The notes: generated from the letters alone by a model not told the origin. A DNA stretch of 64,000 nucleotides from Ligustrum vulgare (GCA_963555705.1 OY743172.1:18661446-18725445); one strand, 5' to 3'. Numbered from the stretch's first letter, positions 33,634 to 45,808 are shown. Program-made: numbers and translations.

Positions 33634-35239
33634 TGATGCGTGTCGCAATGCACCAAAATAATAAATAATTCCTTACTCGCTAAATATTAATTAATAATGT
33701 AGTAGTGAGAGTAAGGGATCTCACGAGGAACGGAAACTAATTTTAGTTGTTCGATCAATTAAAATGGAATTGGGGGGTTTGTCGTTTGAATTGCTTGAAT
33801 GAAAACTATGCATAAAATAAATAATTAAATATGACTAGAGAATTAATATGAGAAGAAATCTTGTTCTCGGGTTCGGTTGTACCCTCAAATAATGTTATAC
33901 TTTTCCTTGTAACGTGTTTCTATTCCTAGTTCAATTATCAATCATAAATAATCAACAAGTTCTGATTATCTAAATTCTTCCTTATGTGTATTGATTCAAA
34001 ATAAGCTATTTGAACCAATTCTAGCCATGGACAATCTTAAACAAGCTCTTAGGATTTAATGCACGACTAGTATGAAAATTTAGAAGAATAGATTGAATTG
34101 GATCGTTAATTACACAAGCTCGAATTAAACAATCCAAGTTAAATTATTACTAAACCTGCACGAGATTTATTTGCTCCTAAAGTAGAGATTCAATGACAAT
34201 TACGGATCAAGAATCTAAACATAGCATATTCATGAATCCAAAGATCAATAATCCAATTGGCCAAATTAAATTATTAATCAAATAAACTCAATTGAACATT
34301 CAAAACATAATAATCCAACAATTAAAATAAAGGAATAAATTCACGCTATTAATTTGTAGGAAAAGAAAATAACATAATCAAGTTAACACAACTTCCCCTT
34401 TGAACAAGATATGGAATTTAGCCTAGCATGGTTGTGGTAGATCCTTCAAATTGCTTCATGAATTCCATTGTTGTTGATATTCTTGCACTTGAAAATCTCC
34501 CAAGAATGCTCTATATTTTTCTCAATGTCCAGCCTCCTTTTTGTGGTGATTTTCCTCCTTTAATACTCCCAAAATCGTGCCCTAACTTTACCCCAACGAT
34601 ATACCAAAGATAGACCTTGAATCAGATAAGGAAATTCCTTGGAGAGCAATTTACGTCCGTAAATTTCCTTATTACGGCCGTAAGTTAGCTACCGAAAATT
34701 TCCGGAATTTGGAAGTTACGGCCGTAACTATATCATTTACAGCCGTAAGTGTATTTCTGCCGAGAAGCGCCTGTGCTCGATGTTTTGGTCATAACTCTCT
34801 CTCCCGAAGTCCGATTGTGGTAATTCAAGTTGCGTTGGAAAGAAAACTCAAATATCTACAATTATTTGTGAAATAGATCTTCCAAAATTCGAAAGTCTTC
34901 TATGACAAAATTGACCTTCAATTTATGACTAAAATTCATGATCACAATCCTTGCGGGTTTTTGATTTCCAACTTCATTCCAAACCTTCTTTGACCATAAT
35001 TTTTGCATCTAATCTTCTTCCCACATGCCATTATTGATTTGGAGCTCTTTGAATATGTCCTTGAACCCCACTTTTTGATTTTTTTGTATTTCTTTGGTCA
35101 TGTTTCCTTTCTTTTCGTTCTTTGCGATCCTGTATAACACAATAAATGAAAATGCATTAAACGATACTTTAATAGGATCAAAATAATAACAAAATAGGAT
35201 AATAAGTGAATTAAATACATGCTAATAAAGCACTTATCA
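33634..35239 (-). mobile_element. Athila-like solo LTR
   Basis: 1606 bp, with TG...CA ends and the 5-bp TSD ATCCT, so it is a clean solo LTR left by LTR-LTR recombination. Read on the minus strand it begins TGATAAGTGCTTTATTAGCA and ends TTGCGACACGCATCA. This resembles the LTR of the Athila-like element at 44358-45807, which ends TCGACACCCATCA. It contains four copies of the TTACGGCCGTAA-type palindrome. Confidence 0.88.
34651..34748. repeat. Four spaced TTACGGCCGTAA-type palindromes in the solo LTR
   Basis: Starts at 34651 (variant TTACGTCCGTAA), 34672, 34716 and 34737 (variant TTACAGCCGTAA); spacings 21, 44 and 21 bp. TTTCTGCC follows shortly after, as it does after the 31.8-kb array. Confidence 0.9.
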
Positions 35240-35350
35240 ATCCTCCTCGCCTTTTTTGCAGGTTATTCAAGGCGGGTTCATCAATCTCTTCCAGCAATCA
35301 AAGTATCACCAGATCCTGCCACGTCAAGGTTAGGATTTTTGACAGCATCA

Positions 35351-35355
35351 GCTAT
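35351..35355. repeat. TSD GCTAT, right copy
   Basis: Exact duplicate of 14379-14383; copia-1 leader continues (ATTTCTTAACTTG). Confidence 0.93.
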
Positions 35356-36259
35356 ATTTCTTAACTTGATTTTATTTTGTAGTCTTACATACATGGCCAA
35401 TCTCACAAAATTAGAATTTACGGCTCTTGATATTTCTGGAAAGAACTATATTTCATGGATCCTTGATGCTGATATACATCTTGAAGCTAATGGCCTTGGG
35501 GATACCATAAAAGAAGAAAATAATGCATCCAATCAGGAAAAGGCCAAGGCAATGATCTTCCTTCGCCATCATCTTGATGAGGGATTAAAGGCGGAATATC
35601 TTACAATCAAGGATCCTCTTGAATTGTGGAATAATTTGAAGGAAAGATATGACCATCAGAAGACAGTCATACTGCCAAGAGCTCGTTATACTTGGATGCA
35701 TTTGAGGCTGCAAGATTTTAAATTAGTATCTGAGTACAATTCCGCATTTTTTAAAATAACTTCCACATTAAAATTATGCGGAGAAAAAGTTACTGAAGAA
35801 GATAAGTTAGAAAAAACTTTCTCTACTTTTCATGCCTCGAATGTTATCTTGCAGCAACAATACAGGGAACGAGACTTTAAAAAATATTCAGAACTGATAT
35901 CATGTCTTCTAGTGGCTGAGCAAAATAATGAGCTCTTAATGAAAAATCACGAATCTCGACCAACCGGATCAGCTGCACTACCTGAAGCGAATAACATTTC
36001 ATATAATAAACAAAGACAAGACCATGGTCGCAGTTACAATCATGGTCGTGGTCGTGGCAATAGTCAAGTTCGAGGACGAGGACAAAGCTACACTTGGCAT
36101 CGTGGAGGACAAAATCATGCTCGTCCTCACAATGGTCATAATAAACAATCCTTCAATTTTAGAGGAACAAATTATGGAGAAAGTGGGGAAAGTTCCCAGA
36201 AAAGAAAGATGTCAACAAGATTGATAGACAGTTCATGACATAGATGTGGTATGAAAGAC

Positions 36260-36264
36260 CATTG
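36260..36264. repeat. TSD CATTG, left copy, of the solo LTR
   Basis: CATTG before 36265; exact copy at 38266-38270. Confidence 0.95.
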
Positions 36265-38265
36265 TGTGACGACCCGAATTTTCGACCATTCGAGTGCCAC
36301 TAAAAGTGACTCATATCATATTATCGAGACTTAAATAGTAATGTAAAATTATTCAAAAGAATAATTAGAATCCCATAATTTAATTTGTGAATAAAAATAG
36401 AACATAATTTTCTTACATAAAGTTCAACATAATTATCTCATCAATCTTAACCACTTTTGCCACTTCCATGTTGACCGCCTCGAACCTTCAATTATCTGAA
36501 AATGGTAAATATCGTGGAGTGAGATTTATAAAATCCCAGTAAGTATACCAAGCATAATTTTCTTTTGAAAGCATATGGATCATTTTCATCATAACATAGG
36601 ATAGGATCGAAATCCTCATAAACATAGAGAGACACAAGAATTTTACCGAACTTAGATGACAAGAATTCTTATGTGTAGCGCTACTAAACTCCGGTCCCCT
36701 TAGCATAATCATAAACATATCATATGGGACCAATAGCAATCTTGTGAGATTGATTTCATAGCAATGATCCAAACATTTTCGTAAAAACATAAGGTATATC
36801 TAATTTTCATAAAAACATACTTACTTTTCTTAAAAATATAAGGTATTTTACTTTTCATAAAAACATACTTACTTTTCTTAAAAACATAAGGTGTATTTAC
36901 CTTTCATAAAAACATACTTACTTTTCATAAAAACATAAAGTATATTTACATTTCATAACAACATACTTAATTTTCATAAAAACATAAGATATACTTACCT
37001 TTTAAAAGATTAAAATGAAGTGTAGTAGTAAATGGACCAAAACTTTCTTGACCACCTTGAATTTCTCTTACTTGTGGATTTTGTCAAGAGGTTGGAAATA
37101 AGTGTATATGTGTAGAGTTGTGTGTAAAAGAGATGGGTTTAAATAGATGTATAAAGTTGGCATATTGTAAACATAATCATTCAATTCTATTAATTTTAAC
37201 ACATCATTTTCTTAAAGTAAAGCACCATTCATATACTTTTCCATATTTATACAAATAATATGCTCTTCATGATTATATATAATGGAGTCTATCAATCATT
37301 CATATACTTTTCCATATTTATACAATTATTATGCTCTTCATGATTATATATAATGGAGTATATAAATCATTCATTTACTTTTCCATATTTATACAAATAT
37401 TATGCTCTTCATGATTACATATAATGGAGTCTTATCAATCATTCATATACTTTTCCATATTTATACAATTATTATGCTCTTCATGTTTATATATAATGGA
37501 GTATATAATTCATTCATATACTTTTCCATATTTATACAAATATTATGCTCTTCATGATTACATATAATGGAGTCTATCAATCATTCATATACTTTTTCAT
37601 ATTTATACAAATATTATGCTCTTCATGTTTATATATAATGGAGTATATAATTCATTCATATACTTTTCCATATTATATATAAATATTATGCTCTTCATGA
37701 TTACATATAATGGAGTCTATCAATCATTCATATACTTTTCCATATTTATACAAATATTATGCTCTTCATGTTTATATATAATGGAGTATATAATTCATTC
37801 ATATACTTTTCCATATTTATACAAATATTATGCTCTTCATGATTACATATAATGGAGTCTATCAATCATTCATATACTTTTTCATATTTATACAAATATT
37901 ATGCTCTTCATGTTTATATATAATGGAGTATATAATTCATTCATATACTTTTCCATATTATATATAATGGAACCTCTCATGCTTGCATATATTTTCTTAA
38001 TTTCAATAATAAAAATAATTTTTGTACAAATAAATATTGGGATAACATTGAATTAAGTACTTAGACTTAATATACTTTAAATCAAGAGAATGGAGATATT
38101 TTTAGAAATTCGGAATTTAATTTAAAATCGAACGATCTCGATTATTTCTTGACTTGGCTATACGAATACGTCGTGGCGTTAACTTAATAAAAATGGGTGA
38201 AATAGTAGCGACACGATTTTCTATTAAAATAATTATTAATCGCGTAAAAATTCTTGGTTGCTACA
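36265..38265 (-). mobile_element. Solo LTR of the non-autonomous family
   Basis: 2001 bp, in reverse orientation to the element at 15439-24384, with the same ends (minus strand TGTAGCAACCAAG to GGTCGTCACA) and the TSD CATTG. The 71/72-bp array is longer here (about 37205-37965, about ten units). The 49-bp array is only about four units (36785-36995). It marks a second insertion of the family followed by LTR-LTR recombination. Confidence 0.93.
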
Positions 38266-38270
38266 CATTG
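38266..38270. repeat. TSD CATTG, right copy
   Basis: Exact duplicate of 36260-36264. Confidence 0.95.
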
Positions 38271-38638
38271 GGCACGTGCTTTTCGTACAACAAAACATCT
38301 TGTTGAATTATACAGAGCCTCTCAAAATGAGAAAGGAAAAAATGTTGAAACAAACTTAGTTTTTCAAGGAAATAATGCGTACCAGTTCTCATCAGAAGTA
38401 ACACATCTCGATGTTGATGATTTCATTGAACCTTATGAGAACATCACTAAACATGATAATGATCGAAGTTGAAAAGTTATTACTTGTAATTTTATGTATT
38501 CATGTATTTCAGTGTGTTAACGGTACTTTTTGATAATTTCTGCACGTATTTTTTAATAAAAATATGTGTGATAATATAATATTTTTATTCTCAATATAAT
38601 TATTTTGTGTAACCGTATTTCTCTTTGTTAATGAAGAA

Positions 38639-38783
38639 ATGGACACTTCTGATTTATTGAATGTCTCTAAGATCATTGATGGAGATATTTGCTTAGCAGA
38701 CAGTGCATCAACAAATACAATACTCAGAAATGAGAAATATTTCTTGAATTTGACAATGATGACAACTAATGTGGGTACAGTAA
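38639..38783 (+). pseudogene. Copia-1 protease fragment
   Basis: Reads DICLADSASTNTILRNEKYF: the aspartic protease active site D-S-A in copia style, followed by family-typical residues to NVGTVIG. The sequence is then broken by the Athila-like insertion and resumes near 45812. About 170 bp of AT-rich DNA separates it from the gag stop. Confidence 0.75.
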
Positions 38784-41700
38784 TAGGATTTGCACCTATT
38801 ATGCACACTTAGACAATGCTTGTCCTCAAGCATAAACTAGCTCAAGTTAATGGAATGTACTCTCATCATCATCCATTCTTCTATCTCTACAATTCAACAC
38901 TATGCTAGTCACTTCAACAAAATTTTTCAAAATCCACAGGTGGTGGGATTTAACACCTCACATTAGATTCACACAATACGCTCAAAATGTTTAGGGTGTA
39001 AAGTCTATAGGCTTGCTAATATATCACATTGGAGCCACCAATGGTTTTGAACACAAAGTATGGGTCTTAACACCGGTTGTAATGGGGCTTGGGTAAGGTG
39101 GGATAAAAAGGATACATTTTTGGCGATTTTCATTGAAGGAATTATATGAACTTCTTCGTAAGAACTCACTTAAAATTCATGTACTTCAATCATATCACTC
39201 CATACCCAGTGTAGTTTATATCCTTTCACCTCTTGTGAGTATCCCCTCAACAACTATCAATGAATTCCAACATGGGTGTTAATTTCAATCAACTTGAAGG
39301 CACGAAATATAGACCAAGCAATTCAAACCACTCATAAGCACATGTAATGGGAGTAAACACTCTCACAAGGTATTTCTCTCTTCACACAAAGTGTATAAGG
39401 GTGAGAATTTTCACTCAACTCACTGCATGGAGGATTCATTGCCACAGACTGCTCAGATGTCATGACTGGAGCTAACAATAACACAAGTGCAAAGTAAAGG
39501 TCTTTATTTGGTTGTAACGGGGCTTCAAGTTAGGTAGGATAAAAGGAAAATATTTAGGCTAAGTTGAGAGGAATGTTCACAAGCTGATTCAATTCAAAAC
39601 GATATCTCTTCCTCCACCTTTCAATATGACTTTTCCATAATTTCCTAGCATCCAATCGATTCAGTCCTTGACTCTTATTATGCATGTGGGGTTTATTCTC
39701 TTCACATGATTTTTTTTTTCAACTTGATTTCTTTTTGACCCCATCATCACTTAAACTTTGAATAGTACAAAGTGAAAGCTCCCATTTTTCTAAAGCTAAG
39801 TCTGTCTCATATTTCTCAATCAATACAAGCTTGTGAAATTCCTCTCTTATGGGTTCAAGATAGAGGTAACATGAAAGAACGAGAATCCATGGGTTGTAGC
39901 GTGGTAACAAAATTCCAAAGACAGGCTAAAGCTCAAAGAGGCTTCTATTGGTACATGTATCATGGTAGGCTCTTTAAGAAGGCCAAATTGGGTTTCACCT
40001 AATGCCTTTACTATATTTTGCACTTGAGTCAAGAAACTACAACGGCATGCACAAGAGAGCACATCAAAGAATAAACAAACCATGCAGGACACACATTAAA
40101 GAATAAGAGCTTAATATAAAGATAAAAATAGCACATAGGCTCAAAAGCTCACGAATTACGGTTTATATGTGTTGCTCCCATCCATTTATGAGATATAGGT
40201 CATTGCTTGGTCCTTATTTCAAAATCAAATTAATGCTAAAAAGAGTGGAGTTAGTCAATCGAAGTGGTGTTACAACACATCAACTTTGGTTTGACTCAAT
40301 TAGGTAAATATTGCAACTCGACTACTTTATCCCCCGACATTTCATTCACATCACAGGTCTTTGATTTTCAATGTCTTTTATTCTCAACCAAAATAATTTG
40401 AAGCTCAAGTGAATAAGCCTATATATTCCTTCAATGCAAGGTTCAAGAGAATGGAATATTAGCAAGGAATAGGAGTTCTCATGGCTTGTATTGGGGTTGA
40501 TTTTCAACAAAAAGGCTATGGCTCAAAATTAGTTTTCTAGTAGCATATTTCAAGGTAGGCATTTTAAGAAAGCTAAATTTGGCTTCACCTAAGCGCCCAT
40601 ACTTATTTTGTGCATTCAATTACCAATAGGCATCTCAACATGCATAACAAAGCAAGTTCTAGAAGATATCCACTACACTTGACAGTCACACAATCAAAGG
40701 ATAGAGCATGTCGTAGTGTTAAATGTAATTGCTCAAGAGGCTCAAAAGCTCACAAAATAGGGTTAATGCGCATTAAATCCCACACACCCTTCATTCAATC
40801 CACCATCAAGAGCAATCAATCACCGTGTAGTAAATGAAAATTCAACTACTCATGCAATTCCCACTGTGCCTCAACTCATCTCGATAATTCATGGTAATTC
40901 AGATCATAAAGGGATAAACATTTCCAAAATCCAAAACTAAGAAGAGAATTTTCAAAAAATTTCTTTCAAAAATAGAGCAAACATGGATTATAATAGAAAT
41001 TGAGGTACACTAAAATCTCAAAAATTTTTACTAAGCAAAGGCACACATCAAAACGCTCCCCCACACTTAATCCGTACATTGTCCTCAATGTAATAAAATC
41101 ATAAATTATGAAAACTAGAAGAGAATAGGAATAGAAGACTCCCCTGCAGGTTGGACGGGAGATGTCGATGTGAAGGCGGGCGAGAAAACAACTTCCTTAA
41201 TGGCATTCCTTGTTAGTCCATTTACTTGAGATCCATGACAAAACTCTTCCTCTATAGGCCCCAAATCATGGTATCGGCCCATACAAATCCCACAGAAAAA
41301 TCACAGTGTTCCCACAACTAGCACAAGTTTTGTCACATTCTCACGAACCGGGTGTAGCAGTTTACAGCGAGGAGGATGATGGGAAGAGGGAGGCGGTGGT
41401 GATGATCGGTGCTGGTCGCAGCGGTTGAGATAGGGAAGGAGAGAGAGTCGTAAGGGTTGTGTCTGATTTTCGATTTTTTTTTTTTTTAATCCGAGATGCA
41501 CTTTAGGTAAGGCGTGGGCATGCCTTATTCCAAGTTGTGAACAATGACCTTGTAATCCGAGATGCACTTTGGTTAAGGCGTGGCCACGCCTTATTCCAAT
41601 ATTCTTTCAATTCATTATATTCTTCATAGAGCGTGCCCACGTCCTAATGAAGATTCATATCTGCCCAAAAATCAAAATAAGGTCAATTTCACTTTAAAAA

Positions 41701-41860
41701 AATATGGATATCATGAAACAAATAATAGTAAATAAGTGAAAACAAAAATAAAAACTAAATTAAAAATAAAAATAAAATTTATTGCTCAAACTAAAGAAAA
41801 ACTCGGGTTGCCTCCCAGAAGCGCCTTTCTTTTACGTCTTTGGCTAGACTCATTTTTTTC
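38784..41860 (-). other. Non-coding 3' region of the Athila-like element
   Basis: About 3 kb without a credible gene. It has internal degenerate duplications: GGTTGTAAYGGGGCTT text at 39076 and 39511, and a roughly 80-bp stretch around 39938-40015 echoed at 40531-40610 (AAGGTAGGC...TTCACCTAA). Near 41508-41593 are GC-rich palindromes, including the perfect TAAGGCGTGGCCACGCCTTA at 41574-41593. Confidence 0.6.
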
Positions 41861-41865
41861 TTTCT

Positions 41866-44241
41866 TCAACCATGATCAATTGGATTCCCAACGCTCAATT
41901 TCGTCACATTCTCCATTTGGAGACCTTCATAGAAAGGTTTATATCCATGATCATCCGCCTTGTGATGCTTACCATTGACAATTCTCAAGCTACATTTTCC
42001 ACTACCTTTGAAAACTTTATGTTCTAAACAATCAACAACATCAATAAAATTGACAGAATTAGCACCATTAGGACAATTTATGGCATCATAAATATTGAAC
42101 TTAATAATTGTACCATCAAACTCCATTGTGAGTGTACCATCATGCACATCAATTTTTGTCCTAGATGTTTTCAAAAATGGCCTTCCTAGAAGAATTGATG
42201 TAGAATTAAAAGAAGAGTCTTCATCCATATTAAGTACACAAAAATCAGCAGGAAAAACCAAATCATTTACTTGTACTAAAATATCTTCTAAAACTCCTTC
42301 GGGATAAACATTAGACCTATCAGCAAGTTGCAAAATCACACCCCTTTCTTTTAATGGACCAATATTCAATGATGAATAAATCGACAGGGGCATGATATTT
42401 ATTGAAGCTCCTAGATCTAACATTGCTTTCTCAATCCTTACTTTACCTACTTTGCAAGGGATAGTGAACATACCTGGGTCCTTGCATTTTGGAGGCAGTT
42501 TCTTTTGGAGGACAGCAGAAACATTTTCTCGCATACTTACTTTTTCATTGCCTTTCAACTTCCTCTTGTTGGTGCACAACTCCTTGAGAAACTTAGCATA
42601 ACGAGGTACTTGTTTAATTGCATCAAGTAAGGGAATATTTACCTCAATTTTGCGAAAAGTTTCAAGGATTTCCTTCTCGTCTTCCTCCTTCTTAGATCTA
42701 ATCAATCTTGTAGGGAACGGACGGGTTGTCACATAAACTTTCGGTGGTTCTCTATTGAGGCTTTCAGATTGATGTTGTGGGATAACTTCCTTTTCATATT
42801 CTTCCCCTGAATTTCCTTGCTTCATCTTGCTAGATTCTTTCAATTCCTTCCCACTTCTCAAGGTAATTGCACTAACATTTTGTTTTGGGTTGACAATAGT
42901 TTGGGAAAGCAATTTACCTTGGGATTCCAATCTACTCATAGTTGATGCCAATTGACTCATTTGATTCTCCAAGTTCTTAATGCTCGTCCTCGTCTCTTGT
43001 TGAAATTGTTGTGTATTAATTGCAAGTAATTTAACAATTTCTTCTAGAGACATACCTGAACTTGAAGAGGGTTGTTGTGGTTGAGGAGTAGGTTGTCTAG
43101 GCTGGAATTGTTGGAATTGTGGCCTGGTTTGATAACTAAAGTTGGGATGATCCCTCCATCCTGGGTTATAAGTATTTGAATAAGGATCATAATTCGCTTG
43201 ATGTGGGCCTAGAAATCTTCCAACTGCATTAGCCTGTTCAAAAGAATCATCTTGAAGAGTATGACACTTATCAGTTGGATGAGCAGTAGCAGTGCAAATT
43301 CCACAAGCTTTAACCTGTTGCATATTTCCTGCAGCCATTTGTTGAACAAGAGAGGTTAGATTTGCTATTTGATTTTCAAGAGAAGATACATTTACCTCGT
43401 TCACTCTCTTCACAGGAGTGTCTTTTCTGAATCCAAACTGCTGTCTGTTAGCGACCATGATGGAGATCAGATCCCTAGCGGCAGTCGGGGTTTTATTCAC
43501 TATAGCTCCTCCGCTAGCTGCATCCATCATTTTCCTCTCCATTGGTAACAATCCCTCATAAAAGTATTGAATGAGCAATTGTTCAGAAATTCCATGTTGG
43601 GGGCAGCTTGCGCACAACTGTTTAAACCTTTCCTAATATTCATGCAAGGTTTCAGTATCTCTCTGTTTGATTCCACATACCTCTCTTCTGATGTTTGCAG
43701 CTCTTGAGGCTGGGAAAAATTTGTCAAGAAATAATCTGACCATTCCCGTCCATGTAGCCACAGAACCTGGTGGTAGATAGAACAGCCAATCTTTCGCTTT
43801 GTCAGCTAGTGAGAATGGAAAAGCTCGCAGCTTGATTTGTTCTTCAGTCACTCCTTGTGGTTTCATACTTGAACATACCATGTGGAATTCCTTTAGATGT
43901 TTGTGGGGATCTTCATTCTCGAGCCCATAGAATTTGGGTAGCAAATGGATCAGTCCAGATTTCAATTCAAATCCCACATCTAGGACTGGATACTGAATGC
44001 AAAGTGGCTGTTGATTTTCATTTGGTGCAGCCAGTTCCCTTAAGGTTTGTTCCTCATTGGCCATTGCTTTCTCTTGCTCAGTTTCAGAACCACTAGAAGA
44101 ATCAGTTGTTGAATCTGTCGGGTTAGCTACTAAATTCAATTTGGTTTGTTTGCGCAACTTGGCTTCCTTCCTCAATTCCCGAGCTGTCTTCTCAATTTCA
44201 GGGTCGTATTGCAACTCACCTATACGAGAACAATAGGGCAT
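41866..44241 (-). pseudogene. Athila-like gag-protease, one amber codon
   Basis: A single frame from ATG at 44241 (MPYCSRIGELQ) to 41866, interrupted by one TAG at 43633-43635 where Trp is usual (LHEY-stop-ERFKQL). Gag motifs are GLIHLLPKFYGLENEDPHKH, KLRAFPFSLADKAKDWL, QRDTETLHEY and ASGGAIVNKTP. A Cys/His knuckle (CGICTATAHPTDKC) lies near 43310. The protease has LDLGASINIMP near 42405 and ILLGRPFLKTSRTKIDVHDG. The DLGAS form and the gag pattern fit the Athila lineage of Ty3/gypsy. No pol follows. Confidence 0.88.
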
Positions 44242-44334
44242 AAAAGAAATAAATAAATTAGTAAAAGATATAAAAATAAATAAACAAATAAATAGATAAC
44301 AATAAATGAAAAATTAAATCTGATTAACACCAGT

Positions 44335-44351
44335 CCCCGGCAACGGCGCCA
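44335..44351 (-). other. Primer-binding site, tRNA-Asp
   Basis: Minus strand TGGCGCCGTTGCCGGGG, 17 bases matching the 3' end of plant tRNA-Asp, six bases from the LTR end. Confidence 0.9.
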
Positions 44352-44357
44352 AAAATT

Positions 44358-45807
44358 TGATGGGTGTCGAATCCAACAAATAATAATGTTTTCTCGCTCT
44401 TGTAAAAATAAATTGTAATAGTGGTGAGTAAGGTCGAATCCACAGGGACTGGTTAGATTTAATTCTTCGGAAAAATTAAAAGCAATGAATTGAAAATAAG
44501 GGGGGTTTTTTGAATTTTGAATGTGAAATCAATTTGTAAATAAACGAGTGCGAAATTAAAATTGTTGAAAATATCAAATTAAATAAATATCCAGCCCAAG
44601 GTATAATCTCAGTAATGATTCACGGAATTGATCATAGATGCAAAAATAAAATCCTTTACTCATTCTCTAAATTGGTTGTGGTCATTGATACGATCTAACA
44701 ACATATCTCTCCTTACTTTATCGATAATCAAGAGACGCTCGTTGATTATTTCCCTAATCAATAAACAACCCTAGATACGATCGTAGGATTTAATTTACCA
44801 ATAGCATTAATTTCTAGAGAGACGACCAATTCTAACCAACAAATTCACACGCGTGATTTATTTAAGTTAGGTTATATATCTTCATAACATGAGTCAAAAA
44901 TCAGTCTATAATTAACTATGTTATTTGCCACCTGTATTAGAAAACCTAAACAATTACGAATTTAGATTCCTAATTGGCTAAGCATAGTTTTGACAATTAA
45001 AACAACGTGCACTTTGCATTAATAAATCAAAACAACAACTTTGATGCAAACCAAAAGATATATAAATAAAAAACAATCAAATGAAAAATTAAATTTAATT
45101 AGATCTCACAATTCTTGGTAAATAAAAACTTCGAATATCATTGAACTGGAAAAATAAGTTTAGCTATCCATAAACATTTCGAAAATAAAACTAAAAGAAA
45201 AAATAATAAAAATTGATATCAAACTCTAGAAATCGATGAAACGTGTTGCAGCCTCCTCCTTCCTCTCCCTTTTTTTTTTTCCTTCTTTTCTTTCTTTTTC
45301 CACGTGAACTCCCCCCAGCAATCTTTCTACCTTTTTCTTAATTTTATTCGCAGCCAAGAGTCCAATTTTTTTTTCCTTGAGAAAAGCAGCTTCAATCAAT
45401 TGTTGGGATAAGTCATGAGAGTCCCAATTCTCCAAGAAGTCTTCCTTCTCTCAACCACCAAAATAAACGTCCTGGTCCCTCCTCTTTTATTCCCTTTTTT
45501 CTTTTCTTCTTTTTTTAATTTCAGCTTCCAAGAATCTTTTTATTATGATGGCCCATAAATTTTTGCTGAGGTTGCTGTCTGTCCGAAATAAGGCGTGCCC
45601 ACGCTTTATGTAAAGTCCTGATCTGATTGTAAACTTTTTGAGTTCCAAACTTGTTCTTTTAATTTGTGATATTGAGTCCATTTTGTTCCAACTCCTCCAT
45701 CTAATCCACAAAACACAAAATATGATTAATATCCATAATTTAAGCATTTAAAATCAATGGAGTAAGATCAAATATCACAATTTAAATAGCAAATATGCGC
45801 CCTATCA
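44358..45807 (-). repeat. Athila-like element, 5' LTR
   Basis: 1450 bp. On the minus strand it runs from TGATAGGGCGCATATTTG to TTCGACACCCATCA. It has poly-T/pyrimidine runs near 45270-45300 and a near-palindrome around 45588-45609. Its 3' part shows the CCTGTGGATTCGACC text common next to such LTR ends. Confidence 0.88.
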
Positions 45808-45808
45808 T

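Larger units (their letters stand above)
14384..35350 (+). mobile_element. Tat-lineage Ty3/gypsy element with antisense ORF
   Basis: LTRs are 14384-15054 and 33069-35350; the latter is interrupted by a solo LTR, and both have a net length of 671 bp. TSD is GCTAT. Without nested insertions the element is about 10.4 kb. It encodes gag, protease, reverse transcriptase with Y-V-D-D, a degenerate RNase H followed by a second RNase H, and integrase. A second RNase H domain is the hallmark of the Tat lineage. The long 3' region holds tandem repeats and a spliced gene on the opposite strand. LTRs differ by about 17 positions by eye (about 2.5 %). Several stops and frameshifts make it defective. Confidence 0.93.
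33069..35350 (+). repeat. Tat gypsy 3' LTR, interrupted by a solo LTR
   Basis: Segments 33069-33633 and 35245-35350, once the insertion and one TSD copy are removed, make a 671-bp LTR matching 14384-15054. It ends GACAGCATCA at 35350, followed by the TSD GCTAT. Confidence 0.92.
35393..38472 (+). pseudogene. Copia-1 gag, second copy, split by a solo LTR
   Basis: ATG at 35393 (MANLTKLEF). The frame runs through the UBN2-type gag domain and an Arg/Gly-rich stretch to a TGA at 36236-36238. That TGA replaces the first Cys of the zinc knuckle; HRCGMKDHW follows. The solo LTR (36265-38265) is inserted inside the knuckle. After the TSD, gag continues (RAFRTTKHLVELYRASQNEKGK) to TGA at 38472. Unlike the first copy, the stretch near residue 30 is in frame. 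Gag forms the particle that packages element RNA. Confidence 0.85.
38784..45807 (-). mobile_element. Truncated Athila-like gypsy element with gag-protease only
   Basis: The right end is a 1450-bp LTR (44358-45807) in minus orientation, with a tRNA-Asp PBS beside it and gag-protease after it. No reverse transcriptase or integrase is visible. The left side (38784-41860) is non-coding, and a left LTR is missing. The expected TSD (TATGG after 45807) is not found at the left junction, so a deletion removed the 3' LTR and part of the interior. It interrupts copia-1 protease. Confidence 0.8.

Noticed and set aside
38784..38820. Search for a left LTR or TSD of the Athila-like element
   Set aside because: Neither the expected LTR start (TGATGGGTGTCG) nor TATGG occurs at the junction, so I call the element truncated rather than complete.
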